NCBI GenBank assembly: GCA_905214995.1
Contig: CAJMOT010000046.1
Span: 1 to 15,018, forward strand
Length of the DNA: 15,018 nt
Origin: an uncultured bacterium
Lineage (GTDB): Bacteria; Verrucomicrobiota; Verrucomicrobiia; Opitutales; Intestinicryptomonadaceae
Reading direction: 5' to 3'
Under the pieces are notes generated by a model. That model was not told the origin of the DNA, searched no databases, and worked only from the letters and a program-made list of their open reading frames with translations. The stretch's first letter is position 1; each line of letters begins with the position of its first letter. The position numbers and the translations under genes were made by a program. Shown in pieces: positions 7,568 to 14,147 of this stretch.

Positions 7568-8029
7568 TTATAGGCCGAGTTCTTCGAGCAGCGCCACCTC
7601 GTCCTGTTCGGAGCTTTCCCCGAGCCACTTGGCGCGCGTTTCGGGATTCCAAATTTCAAAGGTCGCGCCCATCCCGACGAGGCATACGTCTTTGGCGATT
7701 CCCACATGGGAGAGTATGGTCTCGCCGAGCATTATTCTGCCCTGCTTGTCGCAGCCGAACGTGCAGCTTTTGCTCAGAAACTTCGACAGTGCTTTGCGCT
7801 TGGCGGGATTTGCCATGCTGATTTTTGAAATTTTGGAGTGCAGATCGGCGATCATCTGCGGCGGCATTACCGAAATCGACCCGTAAGTGGTCGGAATCGC
7901 AAGATACGAGTTTTCCGCCTCGTCCCCCTTGAACCTCCATTTGGCGGGTATGGTTACGCGCCTTTTCTCGTCGAGCTGTTTGGAAAACTCGCCCGCGTAG
8001 AAATTGGGTTCTGTCGAGATTTCAGACAT
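7568..8029 (-). CDS. mraZ: Transcriptional regulator MraZ
   Basis: This 153-residue protein has two AbrB-like swapped-hairpin halves, each with the family DxxxR motif: D20-EKR-R24 in the context KQLDEKRRVTIPAKWR, and D94-KQG-R98 in the context CDKQGRIMLGE. MraZ forms a ring-shaped multimer that binds short direct repeats in its own promoter and represses the dcw cluster. The open frame extends upstream to a GTG at 8068, but that GTG lies within the MraZ operator and adds 13 unlike-family residues (GKNGRKWRRNKS and a preceding M). The ATG at 8029 is therefore preferred; it gives MSEISTEPNFYAGEFSKQLD, a normal start. The upstream ribosome site is weak (GAAGAAA). It is first in the operon, and four TGG boxes lie 15-48 bases ahead of the start. 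Confidence 0.95.
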   Translation of the reverse strand: MSEISTEPNFYAGEFSKQLDEKRRVTIPAKWRFKGDEAENSYLAIPTTYGSISVMPPQMIADLHSKISKISMANPAKRKALSKFLSKSCTFGCDKQGRIMLGETILSHVGIAKDVCLVGMGATFEIWNPETRAKWLGESSEQDEVALLEELGL

Positions 8030-8043
8030 GCTTTTATTTCTTC

Positions 8044-8077
8044 GCCATTTTCTGCCATTTTTACCCACTTATTGCCA
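8044..8077 (-). promoter_or_regulatory. MraZ operator: four TGG boxes at 10-bp spacing
   Basis: On the minus strand TGGC (8077-8074), TGGG (8067-8064), TGGC (8057-8054) and TGGC (8047-8044) recur with an exact 10-base period. Each is preceded by G or A and followed by an A-rich half-turn. MraZ of E. coli is known to bind TGGGN direct repeats separated by 5 bases, the same 10-bp period. Four in-phase copies directly ahead of mraZ make an autoregulatory operator very likely. Three of the four have C instead of the fourth-position G, which is a deviation from the E. coli box. Confidence 0.85.
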
Positions 8078-8084
8078 CTGTCAA
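8057..8084 (-). promoter_or_regulatory. Probable mraZ/dcw operon promoter
   Basis: A perfect TTGACA lies at 8084-8079 on the minus strand. The -10 is weaker: TAAAAA (8063-8058, spacing 15) or AAAAAT (8062-8057, spacing 16), each 4 of 6 to TATAAT. The first two MraZ boxes fall in the spacer and the other two downstream of the -10, so bound MraZ would block polymerase. Transcription would start near 8050, leaving a leader of roughly 20 bases. The -35 and box layout are seen; promoter activity is inferred. Confidence 0.6.
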
Positions 8085-8100
8085 CTGTTTTTTTGGAATT

Positions 8101-8120
8101 TTTGGAATGAAAGTTCCAAA
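8101..8120. repeat. Inverted repeat upstream of the mraZ promoter
   Basis: The perfect arms TTTGGAA (8101-8107) and TTCCAAA (8114-8120) flank 6 bases, and a further half-site TTTTGGAATT (8091-8100) abuts them. The site ends 16 bases before the -35 hexamer, a typical place for a dimeric regulator. No regulator family is recognised from the sequence. Confidence 0.5.
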
Positions 8121-8707
8121 TTCTCCGTCAACTTGCGTTTTTGCGGATGGAAATTTGTCCGGAGCGCCCGGCGCGAAAAATTTTTCCTGCGTAAATTGGT
8201 TATTTTCAATATAATAAATTGTATATTAATATTATTGGGAGCCTTTTGCGCTTGTGAATTTTGTCAATATTATGGAAATTAAAGCCGTCCGCATAATTTC
8301 CCTCTTGGGAACTCGAAAACGCATGGGAAGGGGCTGGCGTTTCCGGCTCTATTTTTCCGGAGATTCTCGTCCTGAAAAAGCGCAGGCGGGCGAGGCTCCG
8401 GCGCGTGTTTTTTTCGCCTCCCGCGTTGCCCTATCCTCTGCGCGGAACAATGAAGCCAGGGGAAAGGGGCGTTTTGCGCCTTAAAATTTTCCGATTTGCG
8501 CCTTTTTCTCATTTGTGCGATTCTTACACGCAAAATCCCTTTTGCGCCCTCAATTTTGCGTCGAGGCGCGTGGCGGGGAAGGCGGACGCAATCAAATAAA
8601 TTGCCGAAACTCCAAAAGGTTTCGCCAAATCCCCAACCCGTTTAATTTTCGAGGGCTTAAATTGGGGCGGCGATTCGCGGCGATAAGCCTGGAATTGCGG
8701 GGAGAAA
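8121..8707. other. Intergenic region without a supported gene, including an AT-rich patch
   Basis: Between the mraZ regulatory DNA and the leuC terminator I find no credible gene. The few open frames (for example 8254-8484 plus, 8279-8533 minus) are short, Arg- and Ser-rich, lack ribosome sites and resemble no family. The segment 8176-8280 is markedly AT-rich against a GC-rich background. It contains the palindrome GAAAAATTTTTC (8175-8186), a TATAAT (8210-8215, plus) without a good -35, and a TTGACA (8267-8262, minus) without a matching -10. The 9-mer TTTTGCGCC or close variants recur at 8472, 8494 and 8540. A small 6-bp inverted repeat, CGAAAC...GTTTCG, lies near 8604-8623. No tRNA, SRP RNA, tmRNA or 6S RNA landmarks were recognised. 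Confidence 0.5.
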
Positions 8708-8738
8708 CAAAAAATCCGACCCCGAAATGGGATCGGAT
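8708..8738 (-). terminator. Rho-independent terminator of leuC
   Basis: On the minus strand the stem ATCCGATCCC / GGGGTCGGAT (10 pairs, one G-U) with loop ATTTC is followed at once by TTTTTTG (8714-8708). It begins 25 bases after the leuC stop. Stem, loop and U-tract are all canonical. The plus orientation lacks a T-run, so it works for leuC only. Confidence 0.88.
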
Positions 8739-8762
8739 ATGAAAAAATTAGCAATGCAAGCG

Positions 8763-10157
8763 TTAGCGGCAGTCGGAGATTTTTCCGGCGACGGCGGCCG
8801 CCGCGGCCATGCGGGGGCTCATCAGCACGGTGCGGCCCGTCGGGCTGCCCTGCCTGCCCTTGAAGTTGCGGTTGGAGGTCGAGGCGCAGAGCTGGTCGCC
8901 GACGAGCTTGTCGGCGTTCATCGCAAGGCACATCGAACACCCCGCCTGGCGCCATTCAAAGCCGGCGTCGCGGAAGATTTTGTCGAGCCCCTTTTCGCGC
9001 GCGATTTTGTCGACTATCTGCGAGCCCGGGACAGCGAGGGCCTTTACGTCGGCGGCGACCTTTTTGCCCTTCAAATATTCCGCCGCCTCCTCGAAGTCCG
9101 ATAGCCTGCCGTTCGTGCAGGAGCCTATGAACACCACGTTTACGGGCGTTTCCGCAATCGGCTTTTCCGGCTCGAGCTTCATGTACGCGAGCGCGTCGGC
9201 GGCCTCCTTGCGCTGCGCGGGGTCGGAGAAAGATTCCGGAGAGGGGATTTTCTCGTCGATGAATATCGCCTGCGACGGGTTGACGCCCCACGTCACCGAG
9301 GGCTTTATGTCCGCGCCGTCGAAATTCACCACGTCGTCGTATTCGCATCCCTCGTCGGAGGCGACGGTTTTCCAGTATTCCACCGCCTTGTCGAACTCTT
9401 CGCCCTTCGGGGCGTATGGGCGGCCTTTGAGGTAGGCGAATGTCTTTTCGTCGGGGTTGACGTATCCTATGCGCGCTCCGCCTTCGATTGCCATGTTGCA
9501 GACCGTCATGCGGCCTTCCATCGACATGTCGTCGAATACTTTCCCTCCAAATTCGTAGGCGTAGCCGAGTCCACCGTTGACGCCGAGCCTGCGTATTATG
9601 TAGAGCGCGACATCCTTGGGGTAGACGCCCTTGGCGAGCTCTCCGCCGACGTTTATGCGGCGGACTTTGAGCTTTTTAAACGAGAGCGACTGGGTGGCGA
9701 GCACGTTGCGCACCTGGCTCGTCCCGATTCCGAAGGCTATCGCGCCGAACGCCCCGTGGGTCGCCGTGTGCGAGTCCCCGCAGGCGACGGTCATGCCGGG
9801 GTGGATTATCCCCTGCTCGGGCATCACGATGTGGATTATGCCCTGCGAGCCGGAAGAGGTGTCGAAAAATTTTATCCCGTAATCGGCGCAGTTCTTGCGT
9901 ATGTGCCGGAGCATCTCGTACGCGCGCGCGTCGGCGTAGGGCTCCGAGCGGTCGTCGGTCGGAATGATGTGATCAACCGTCGCGAAAGTGCGCTCCGGAT
10001 ACTTGACGCCGAGGTTAAGGGAGCGGAGCATTCCGAATGCCTGGGGGCTGGTCACCTCGTGGAGCAGGTGCGCGCCCACCAGCAGGAGCGTCGAGCCGTC
10101 GGGGAGTTCCTTCACGGCGTGTTTTTGCCAGACTTTTTCGAATAGGTTCTTTTTCAT
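8763..10157 (-). CDS. leuC: 3-isopropylmalate dehydratase, large subunit
   Basis: LeuC with LeuD isomerises 2-isopropylmalate to 3-isopropylmalate in leucine synthesis. The 464-residue protein has the aconitase-fold motifs: VDHIIPT (61-67), PGMTVACGDSHTATHGAFGAIAFGIG (120-145), and the three [4Fe-4S] ligands C347 (FIGSCTNGR), C407 and C410 (AGCSMCLAMN), followed by STSNRNFKGRQG (427-438). All are intact and the length is normal. The ATG at 10157 (MKKNLFEKVWQKHAV) matches the family start; the open frame continues upstream to 10343 but that is non-coding, Arg-rich sequence running into yebC. No strong ribosome site is visible. leuD, normally adjacent, is absent: a terminator follows and the next gene is mraZ. 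Homoaconitase or a methylthioalkylmalate-type relative cannot be fully excluded, but the similarity to bacterial LeuC is close. Confidence 0.94.
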   Translation of the reverse strand: MKKNLFEKVWQKHAVKELPDGSTLLLVGAHLLHEVTSPQAFGMLRSLNLGVKYPERTFATVDHIIPTDDRSEPYADARAYEMLRHIRKNCADYGIKFFDTSSGSQGIIHIVMPEQGIIHPGMTVACGDSHTATHGAFGAIAFGIGTSQVRNVLATQSLSFKKLKVRRINVGGELAKGVYPKDVALYIIRRLGVNGGLGYAYEFGGKVFDDMSMEGRMTVCNMAIEGGARIGYVNPDEKTFAYLKGRPYAPKGEEFDKAVEYWKTVASDEGCEYDDVVNFDGADIKPSVTWGVNPSQAIFIDEKIPSPESFSDPAQRKEAADALAYMKLEPEKPIAETPVNVVFIGSCTNGRLSDFEEAAEYLKGKKVAADVKALAVPGSQIVDKIAREKGLDKIFRDAGFEWRQAGCSMCLAMNADKLVGDQLCASTSNRNFKGRQGSPTGRTVLMSPRMAAAAAVAGKISDCR

Positions 10158-10241
10158 GCTTTTTGCGGGCTTTCGGCTTTGAGCGCGCCCGCGCGCCGTT
10201 GCATTCGTCGTTTCCGCGCCCGCGTCGCAATAGGGAGCGCG

Positions 10242-10271
10242 CCGCGCGCGGGATGCCGTGCCCGCGCGCGG
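10242..10271. repeat. GC-only hairpin between yebC and leuC
   Basis: Perfect 11-bp arms CCGCGCGCGGG (10242-10252) and CCCGCGCGCGG (10261-10271) flank an 8-base loop. Each arm also contains a palindrome of its own (CCGCGCGCGG). Neither strand has a T-run after it, so it is not a classical terminator. In the minus transcript it lies 13 bases after the yebC stop and about 85 bases before leuC. It may reduce read-through or protect the yebC mRNA end; function is inferred. Confidence 0.5.
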
Positions 10272-10284
10272 GTGAAAACCGCCG

Positions 10285-11025
10285 CTATTCGGCGAGCGAC
10301 CCGTCGAGGTCGTCGTTCGAATAGACGTTCTGCACGTCTTCAAGGTCGTCGAGCGCCTCGGTGAGCTTCACGACTTTCCTCGCGATTTCGGGGTCGGTTA
10401 TGGACACGAGATTGTTGGGTATCCACGCGAGCTCCGAGTCCTCCGTTTCGATTCCCGCCTTTTCGAGGGCAACTCCCACCTGCGCGAAGTTCGCGACGGG
10501 GCAGAGGATTTCAAAGTAGTCTCCGTTGTTTTTGATGTCTTCGGCGCCGGCGTCGAGCACGCAGTCCATAAGGGCGTCTTCGGTCGTCTTTTCGGCGCTG
10601 ACGATGAACTGCCCCTGCTTTGTGAAATTGAACTGGAGCGCCCCGGGCGCGGCGAGGTTGCCGCCGTTTTTGGTGAAGGTGGAGCGCACGTCGCTTGCGG
10701 CGCGGTTTTTGTTGTCGGTGGTCACTTCCACTATTATGCCGATCCCGCCCGGGCCGTAGCCTTCGTAGAGGAGCTGTTCGTAAACCACGCCCGGGAGCTC
10801 TCCGGTGCCCTTTTTGATGGCCCTTTCGACGTTGTCTGCGGGCATGTTGGCGGCCTTCGCCTTCTGTATGACCATGCGCAGGCGCGCGTTGGTGGAGGGG
10901 TCTCCGCCGCCGTCTTTTGCCGCGAGGGTTAGATCTTTGCTAAGGGCGCTGAAAATCTTGCCTCTCTTGGCGTCGATAGCGGCCTTATGCCTTTTTGTTG
11001 TAGCCCATTTGCTGTGACCGGACAT
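10285..11025 (-). CDS. yebC: YebC/PmpR (TACO1) family protein
   Basis: This 246-residue protein opens with the family signature MSGHSKWATTKRHKAAIDAK followed by RGKIFSALSKDL, then NMPADNVERAIKKGTGE, YEGYGPGGIGIIVEVTTDNKNR and the FTKNGGNL segment. Length and three-domain order are normal. Members were long annotated as transcriptional regulators; more recent work links the family (TACO1, YebC) to translation of difficult proline-rich stretches on the ribosome, so a translation role is plausible. The ATG at 11025 has a good AAGGAG site 11 bases ahead. The gene lies 67 bases after yidC with no terminator between, so it is probably co-transcribed with the rpmH-yidC block. In many bacteria it neighbours ruvC instead, so this context is less usual. 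Confidence 0.94.
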   Translation of the reverse strand: MSGHSKWATTKRHKAAIDAKRGKIFSALSKDLTLAAKDGGGDPSTNARLRMVIQKAKAANMPADNVERAIKKGTGELPGVVYEQLLYEGYGPGGIGIIVEVTTDNKNRAASDVRSTFTKNGGNLAAPGALQFNFTKQGQFIVSAEKTTEDALMDCVLDAGAEDIKNNGDYFEILCPVANFAQVGVALEKAGIETEDSELAWIPNNLVSITDPEIARKVVKLTEALDDLEDVQNVYSNDDLDGSLAE

Positions 11026-11036
11026 TTTTTTAATTT

Positions 11037-11042
11037 CTCCTT
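11037..11042 (-). promoter_or_regulatory. Ribosome binding site of yebC
   Basis: AAGGAG on the minus strand, 11 bases before the yebC ATG in an A-rich leader. It is one of the few strong Shine-Dalgarno sequences in this window. Confidence 0.7.
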
Positions 11043-11092
11043 TTTAATTGCGGATTTTTTGTATCACATTTTCTCGTTTGTGGAAATCGAAC

Positions 11093-13072
11093 CTAACGCT
11101 TGGGCGGCGTGGAGCGCCCGCCCGGGTTTTTTTTGCGGGGCTCGTAGAGAGTCCCTTTGAGCCTTTCGTCCTTGAGCTTTTTGCGCGCTTTGGCGGCGTC
11201 CTCGCGGGCGATTCTCAGGCGCTCTTTGAGCGGCAGCTTTTCAAACTCGGGGCCGCGCGCCATCTGGGCGGCCTGCGCCTGCTCCATGGCCTCCTGTATT
11301 CTCTGCATGAACCCGGGCTTGTCGCGCTTTTTGAGCACCACCTTGCTCGCCCCGCGGCGGACGATAATCGCCTGCAATATCCCTATCAGGCTCTGCACCG
11401 TCCAATAGAGGACGAGGCCCGACGGGAACGTGTAGAAGAACACGAGCATTATCACCGGCATCAGCTTGAAAATCCACGCCTGCGTCTTGTCAGTCGAGGG
11501 CGTCGGGGTGATGTGCATTTGCAGGAATGTCACCGCCGCGTTGATCAGCGGCAGCAGGTGCAGCGGTATTCCGAATACGGAGGGCAGGGCCTCGATGGTG
11601 TCGGGGCGCGCGAGGTCTTTTATCCAGAGGAAGTGCGCGAAGCGGATTTCGCACGAGGTCTGGAGCATGTAGTAAAGCCCTATGAAAATCGGCAGCTGTA
11701 TGAAAATGGGCAGGCACCCCGCCAGCGGGTTTATCCCGTACTCGGAGTAGAGCTTCATGGTCTCCTGCTGCACTCTTTTCTGGTCGTCCTTGTACTTTTC
11801 GCGTATGGCTTTCAGGGGCTCCTGAAGCTTTGCCATGCGCTGGGCGGACTTTATCTGCACGGAGGTCAGCGGCCATATCACAGCCCTCACGATGATCGTC
11901 AGAATCACTATCGACCAGCCCCACCCCCAGTTCGGCGAGACCGCCGAGACCCACGAGTGTATCCAGTTCATCAGCCGCGAGAGCGGGCGGCTTACGAAGC
12001 CGAACCAGCCGTAGTTCATCACGTCTTCCTGCCCCGCGCCGAGCGAGTAGAGCCTGTCGAGCTCCTTGGGCCCGACGTAGTACGAGCCGCCGAGATTCCA
12101 GATCTCCCCGGGTTGGAGGGTTCCCGCCTCAAAGCCCATAAAGCCCGCGACGGCGTTGCGCATGTACTTGTTGGAGTCTTTGAGGTTTATCGCTATCGGT
12201 ATTGCGTACCCGCCGTTGGAGGCGATTTTTTCGGGCGTAAACACCGCCGCGAAGAACTGGTTTTTGACGGCTCCCCAGACTATCGGGTAGAGGGAGAGCT
12301 TTTCAAAGTATTTCGCGCGGGTCTTGCCTATGCCCAGGAATCCCGACGAGTCCACGAACGACGAGGACTTCAGAAAGCGGCTTCCGTCGCCGTCGAAGAA
12401 CGCCGCGGCAAGGTTCGTGCCGTAGACGTCGCTTTCGGTGGGCGGAACCGCGCCGAGGCAGATAAACGCCTCGCCTATGGGCTGCGGTTCGGAGGAGATG
12501 TTTTTTACGGAGGTCGCGGTTGCTATGGTGTAGGGGGCGGCGTCGATTCCGTCGGCCTTTACGAGCTGGTATTTGCGCGTGATGTCGAATTTGTTATCGA
12601 TCCTCAGCCTGTACGTCACCGAATCCGCCGACGAGTCCACGAGCGCGAAAGATTTTTGTATGGGAACCGGTATTTCGCCCTCGTCCGGATTGAAGAACGA
12701 GAGCCCCATGGCGGGCACGCGGGCGTCGATGTCGTTGAATACGAACGGGTCTTTGGAGCCCTGCGCCTTGGGGTAGTCGCGCAGCTCCACATTCTTTATC
12801 GCCCCTCCCTTGTTCGTGAAATTTATGCGGATTTTATCGTTTTCGAGTGAGACGATTTTTTCGGGTATGTTTTCGTCGGGGGCGAAGGGCGACTGTTTGG
12901 GCGCTTTCCGGGCGGGAACGGCCTTCGCGGTTTCGGAGGGGGCCGCCATGCGCTCGGCGCGGGCCGCGCGCGCGCTTCTCTCCGCCGCGGCCTCCTTTAC
13001 GGACGAATCGTACATGAAGTACATCGCCGCCATCAGGAGGAGTACCCCTATTACGGTGTTTTTCTTGTCCAT
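11093..13072 (-). CDS. yidC: Membrane protein insertase YidC with extended basic C-terminal tail
   Basis: YidC inserts and folds inner-membrane proteins, alone or with SecYEG. The 659 residues comprise an N-terminal membrane helix (about 6-21), an Ala- and Arg-rich linker, a large periplasmic domain (about 75-365) typical of Gram-negative YidC, and the conserved insertase core (about 370-575). The core has the groove arginine R396 in TIIVRAVIWPL, a cytosolic helical hairpin with LQEPLKAIREKYKDD (416-430), NPLAGCLPIFIQLPIFIGLY (448-467), and last helices near 535-572. Beyond residue 572 is an 88-residue tail rich in Lys and Arg (27 basic, 11 acidic). Such tails in other PVC and some alphaproteobacterial YidC proteins bind ribosomes. 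The start codon follows a 240-base gap after yidD; no strong ribosome site is seen. Confidence 0.97.
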   Translation of the reverse strand: MDKKNTVIGVLLLMAAMYFMYDSSVKEAAAERSARAARAERMAAPSETAKAVPARKAPKQSPFAPDENIPEKIVSLENDKIRINFTNKGGAIKNVELRDYPKAQGSKDPFVFNDIDARVPAMGLSFFNPDEGEIPVPIQKSFALVDSSADSVTYRLRIDNKFDITRKYQLVKADGIDAAPYTIATATSVKNISSEPQPIGEAFICLGAVPPTESDVYGTNLAAAFFDGDGSRFLKSSSFVDSSGFLGIGKTRAKYFEKLSLYPIVWGAVKNQFFAAVFTPEKIASNGGYAIPIAINLKDSNKYMRNAVAGFMGFEAGTLQPGEIWNLGGSYYVGPKELDRLYSLGAGQEDVMNYGWFGFVSRPLSRLMNWIHSWVSAVSPNWGWGWSIVILTIIVRAVIWPLTSVQIKSAQRMAKLQEPLKAIREKYKDDQKRVQQETMKLYSEYGINPLAGCLPIFIQLPIFIGLYYMLQTSCEIRFAHFLWIKDLARPDTIEALPSVFGIPLHLLPLINAAVTFLQMHITPTPSTDKTQAWIFKLMPVIMLVFFYTFPSGLVLYWTVQSLIGILQAIIVRRGASKVVLKKRDKPGFMQRIQEAMEQAQAAQMARGPEFEKLPLKERLRIAREDAAKARKKLKDERLKGTLYEPRKKNPGGRSTPPKR

Positions 13073-13313
13073 TTTTGCAGTCGTCCGCGGCGGCTCGGCG
13101 CGGAGCTTTGTCTCGATTAAAAATTGTATTCGGTTCTTTTTAAGGAAGGATAGCGGGCAATCAATCTTTTTTTCGCCGTTATCGCGCGCCCGCGGCGATT
13201 TTCCGCGCGGGCTAAACCGCGGGAAAGCCCGCGCCGTTTTGCAGGAGGTTCTTGCGGATTTTGGCGCAAGCTGCGGCGGGAGTTGTCGGGCGTCCCAACC
13301 GTTGGCGGCCGCC
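13073..13313 (-). promoter_or_regulatory. yidD-yidC gap with hairpin and possible yidC promoter
   Basis: No gene is seen here. A perfect 9-bp inverted repeat, GCGCGGGCT (13205-13213) and AGCCCGCGC (13226-13234), encloses a 12-base loop that itself contains CCGCGG. On the minus strand it is not followed by a T-run; on the plus strand only CG-TTTT follows, so it is at best a weak terminator. A TACAAT (5 of 6 to a -10) lies on the minus strand near 13134-13129 without a convincing -35. Separate or supplementary transcription of yidC from here is possible but unproved. Confidence 0.3.
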
Positions 13314-13649
13314 CTAATCCACGCCGCCGCGCGGGGGAGGGGCGTTTATTCTGAACAGTCCCCGCAGGGAAAACTTTTCGGGGACGGGGTCGATTCCCCC
13401 GCGGCAGAGGGGGTTGCACCTGAGTATTCTGAAAAGCGCCATCAGGCACCCTTTCAGCGCGCCGTGCTTTTGTATTGCGTCGAGCGCGTAGTCGGAGCAA
13501 GTGGGATAAAACCGGCAGCCGGAACCCGGAAACGCGTGCAGAAGCGGCGAGACGGCGATCTGGTAAAACCTGACGCAAAGCCACGCGCAGGCCGCCGGCA
13601 TTCCGCGCGGGATTTTCCTCTTTTGCGCGTTTTCCTCAAATCTTGGCAT
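13314..13649 (-). CDS. yidD: Membrane protein insertion efficiency factor YidD
   Basis: YidD is a small membrane-associated protein that helps Sec/YidC-dependent insertion. The 111 residues show the family core: VRFYQIAVSPLL (26-37), GCRFYPTCSDYALDAIQKHG (44-63) with C45 and C51, LKGCLMALFRILRCNPLCRGGIDPVP (65-90) with C78. All invariant positions I know are present. The ATG at 13649 overlaps the rnpA end by 14 bases. An internal ATG at 13601 (residue 17) has a better ribosome site (GAGGAAAA) and would give a length nearer the family minimum, so the first 16 residues are uncertain. It sits between rnpA and yidC as in most bacteria. Confidence 0.93.
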   Translation of the reverse strand: MPRFEENAQKRKIPRGMPAACAWLCVRFYQIAVSPLLHAFPGSGCRFYPTCSDYALDAIQKHGALKGCLMALFRILRCNPLCRGGIDPVPEKFSLRGLFRINAPPPRGGVD

Positions 13650-13995
13650 CGCGCTTTTGCGAGAGCGCCCGTCGGGCGGCTTTTGCGAATTTTGCCTCGA
13701 GCGCGCGGAAATCGAACTTTTCCCAGCCGCGGCGCATGAACACTATTATGTCGCACGCGGTTTCAAATTCCGGCGCGGTTTTGCGGAAAATTTCGCGGAC
13801 TATCCGGCGGGCGCGGTTGCGCTCCGCGGCGCATCCTACCCTCCGGCCGGTGACCACCGCGAGCCTCGAGAAGCCCCTTTCGGGCGCCGGGCGCAGATAA
13901 AAGACGAAGGCGGAACAATCCGCCTTCGTAGAGTCAGCTTTGACAAGCTCAAAGTCTTTTGCCAAGCGCAGCCTGTTGATTTTTCCGAAGCGCAC
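13636..13995 (-). CDS. rnpA: Ribonuclease P protein component
   Basis: RnpA is the protein cofactor of RNase P, which removes tRNA 5' leaders; it aids substrate binding by the catalytic RNA. The 119-residue basic protein has RLRLAKDFELV (8-18), FSRLAVVTGRRVGCAAERNRARRIVREIFR (42-71) with the RNR signature helix (59-68), and DIIVFMRRG (82-90). Its start is GTG at 13995-13993. An in-frame TAA at 14004-14002 rules out a longer product, and no other early start would keep the conserved N-terminal strand. It lies 14 bases after rpmH with only a weak ribosome site, so translation is probably coupled to rpmH, and its end overlaps yidD. Confidence 0.96.
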   Translation of the reverse strand: MRFGKINRLRLAKDFELVKADSTKADCSAFVFYLRPAPERGFSRLAVVTGRRVGCAAERNRARRIVREIFRKTAPEFETACDIIVFMRRGWEKFDFRALEAKFAKAARRALSQKRDAKI

Positions 13996-14009
13996 GGCTC
14001 TTTAAGCGC

Positions 14010-14147
14010 CTATTTCGTTACGAGGCGCTTGCGGCCCTTCTGCCTGCGGGCGGCGATAACCGAGCGTCCGCCGCGGGTTTGCATTCTGGCGCGCCATCCG
14101 CAGCGGCGCGCGCGCTTCAATTTTGAGGGTTTGTATGTGGGATTCAT
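14010..14147 (-). CDS. rpmH: 50S ribosomal protein L34
   Basis: This 45-residue, very basic ribosomal protein of the large subunit starts MNPTYKPSKLKRARRCGWRA and continues with RMQTRGGRSVIAARRQKGRKRL, which matches the L34 pattern throughout (PSKxKRxRxxGFRARMxTxxGRxVxxxRRxKGRxRL). The open frame extends upstream to 14285 but residues before this methionine are not L34-like. The ATG at 14147 has a weak AAAGAGAG site about 12 bases upstream. It leads the minus-strand block with rnpA, yidD and yidC. dnaA, its frequent neighbour, is not here. Confidence 0.97.
   Translation of the reverse strand: MNPTYKPSKLKRARRCGWRARMQTRGGRSVIAARRQKGRKRLVTK

Noticed and set aside
8030..8068. GTG-initiated N-terminal extension of mraZ
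   Set aside because: The extension is encoded by the MraZ operator repeats and gives a basic, non-family sequence; the ATG at 8029 gives the usual start.
8175..8186. GAAAAATTTTTC palindrome after a short GC hairpin as a terminator
   Set aside because: The preceding stem is only 4 bp and no gene on the plus strand ends there.
8254..8484. 76-codon plus-strand frame in the mraZ-leuC gap
   Set aside because: Begins at GTG without a ribosome site, low-complexity Arg/Ala/Ser composition, no family resemblance.
10158..10343. Upstream extension of leuC by 62 residues
   Set aside because: Arg- and Thr-rich, overlaps the end of yebC, and the family start is clearly at the MKKNLFEKVW methionine.
11048..12850. 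600-codon open frame on the plus strand opposite yidC
   Set aside because: It is antisense to a complete, well-conserved yidC, Arg/Val/Glu/Tyr-rich in the way expected of a mirrored GC-biased gene, and resembles no family.
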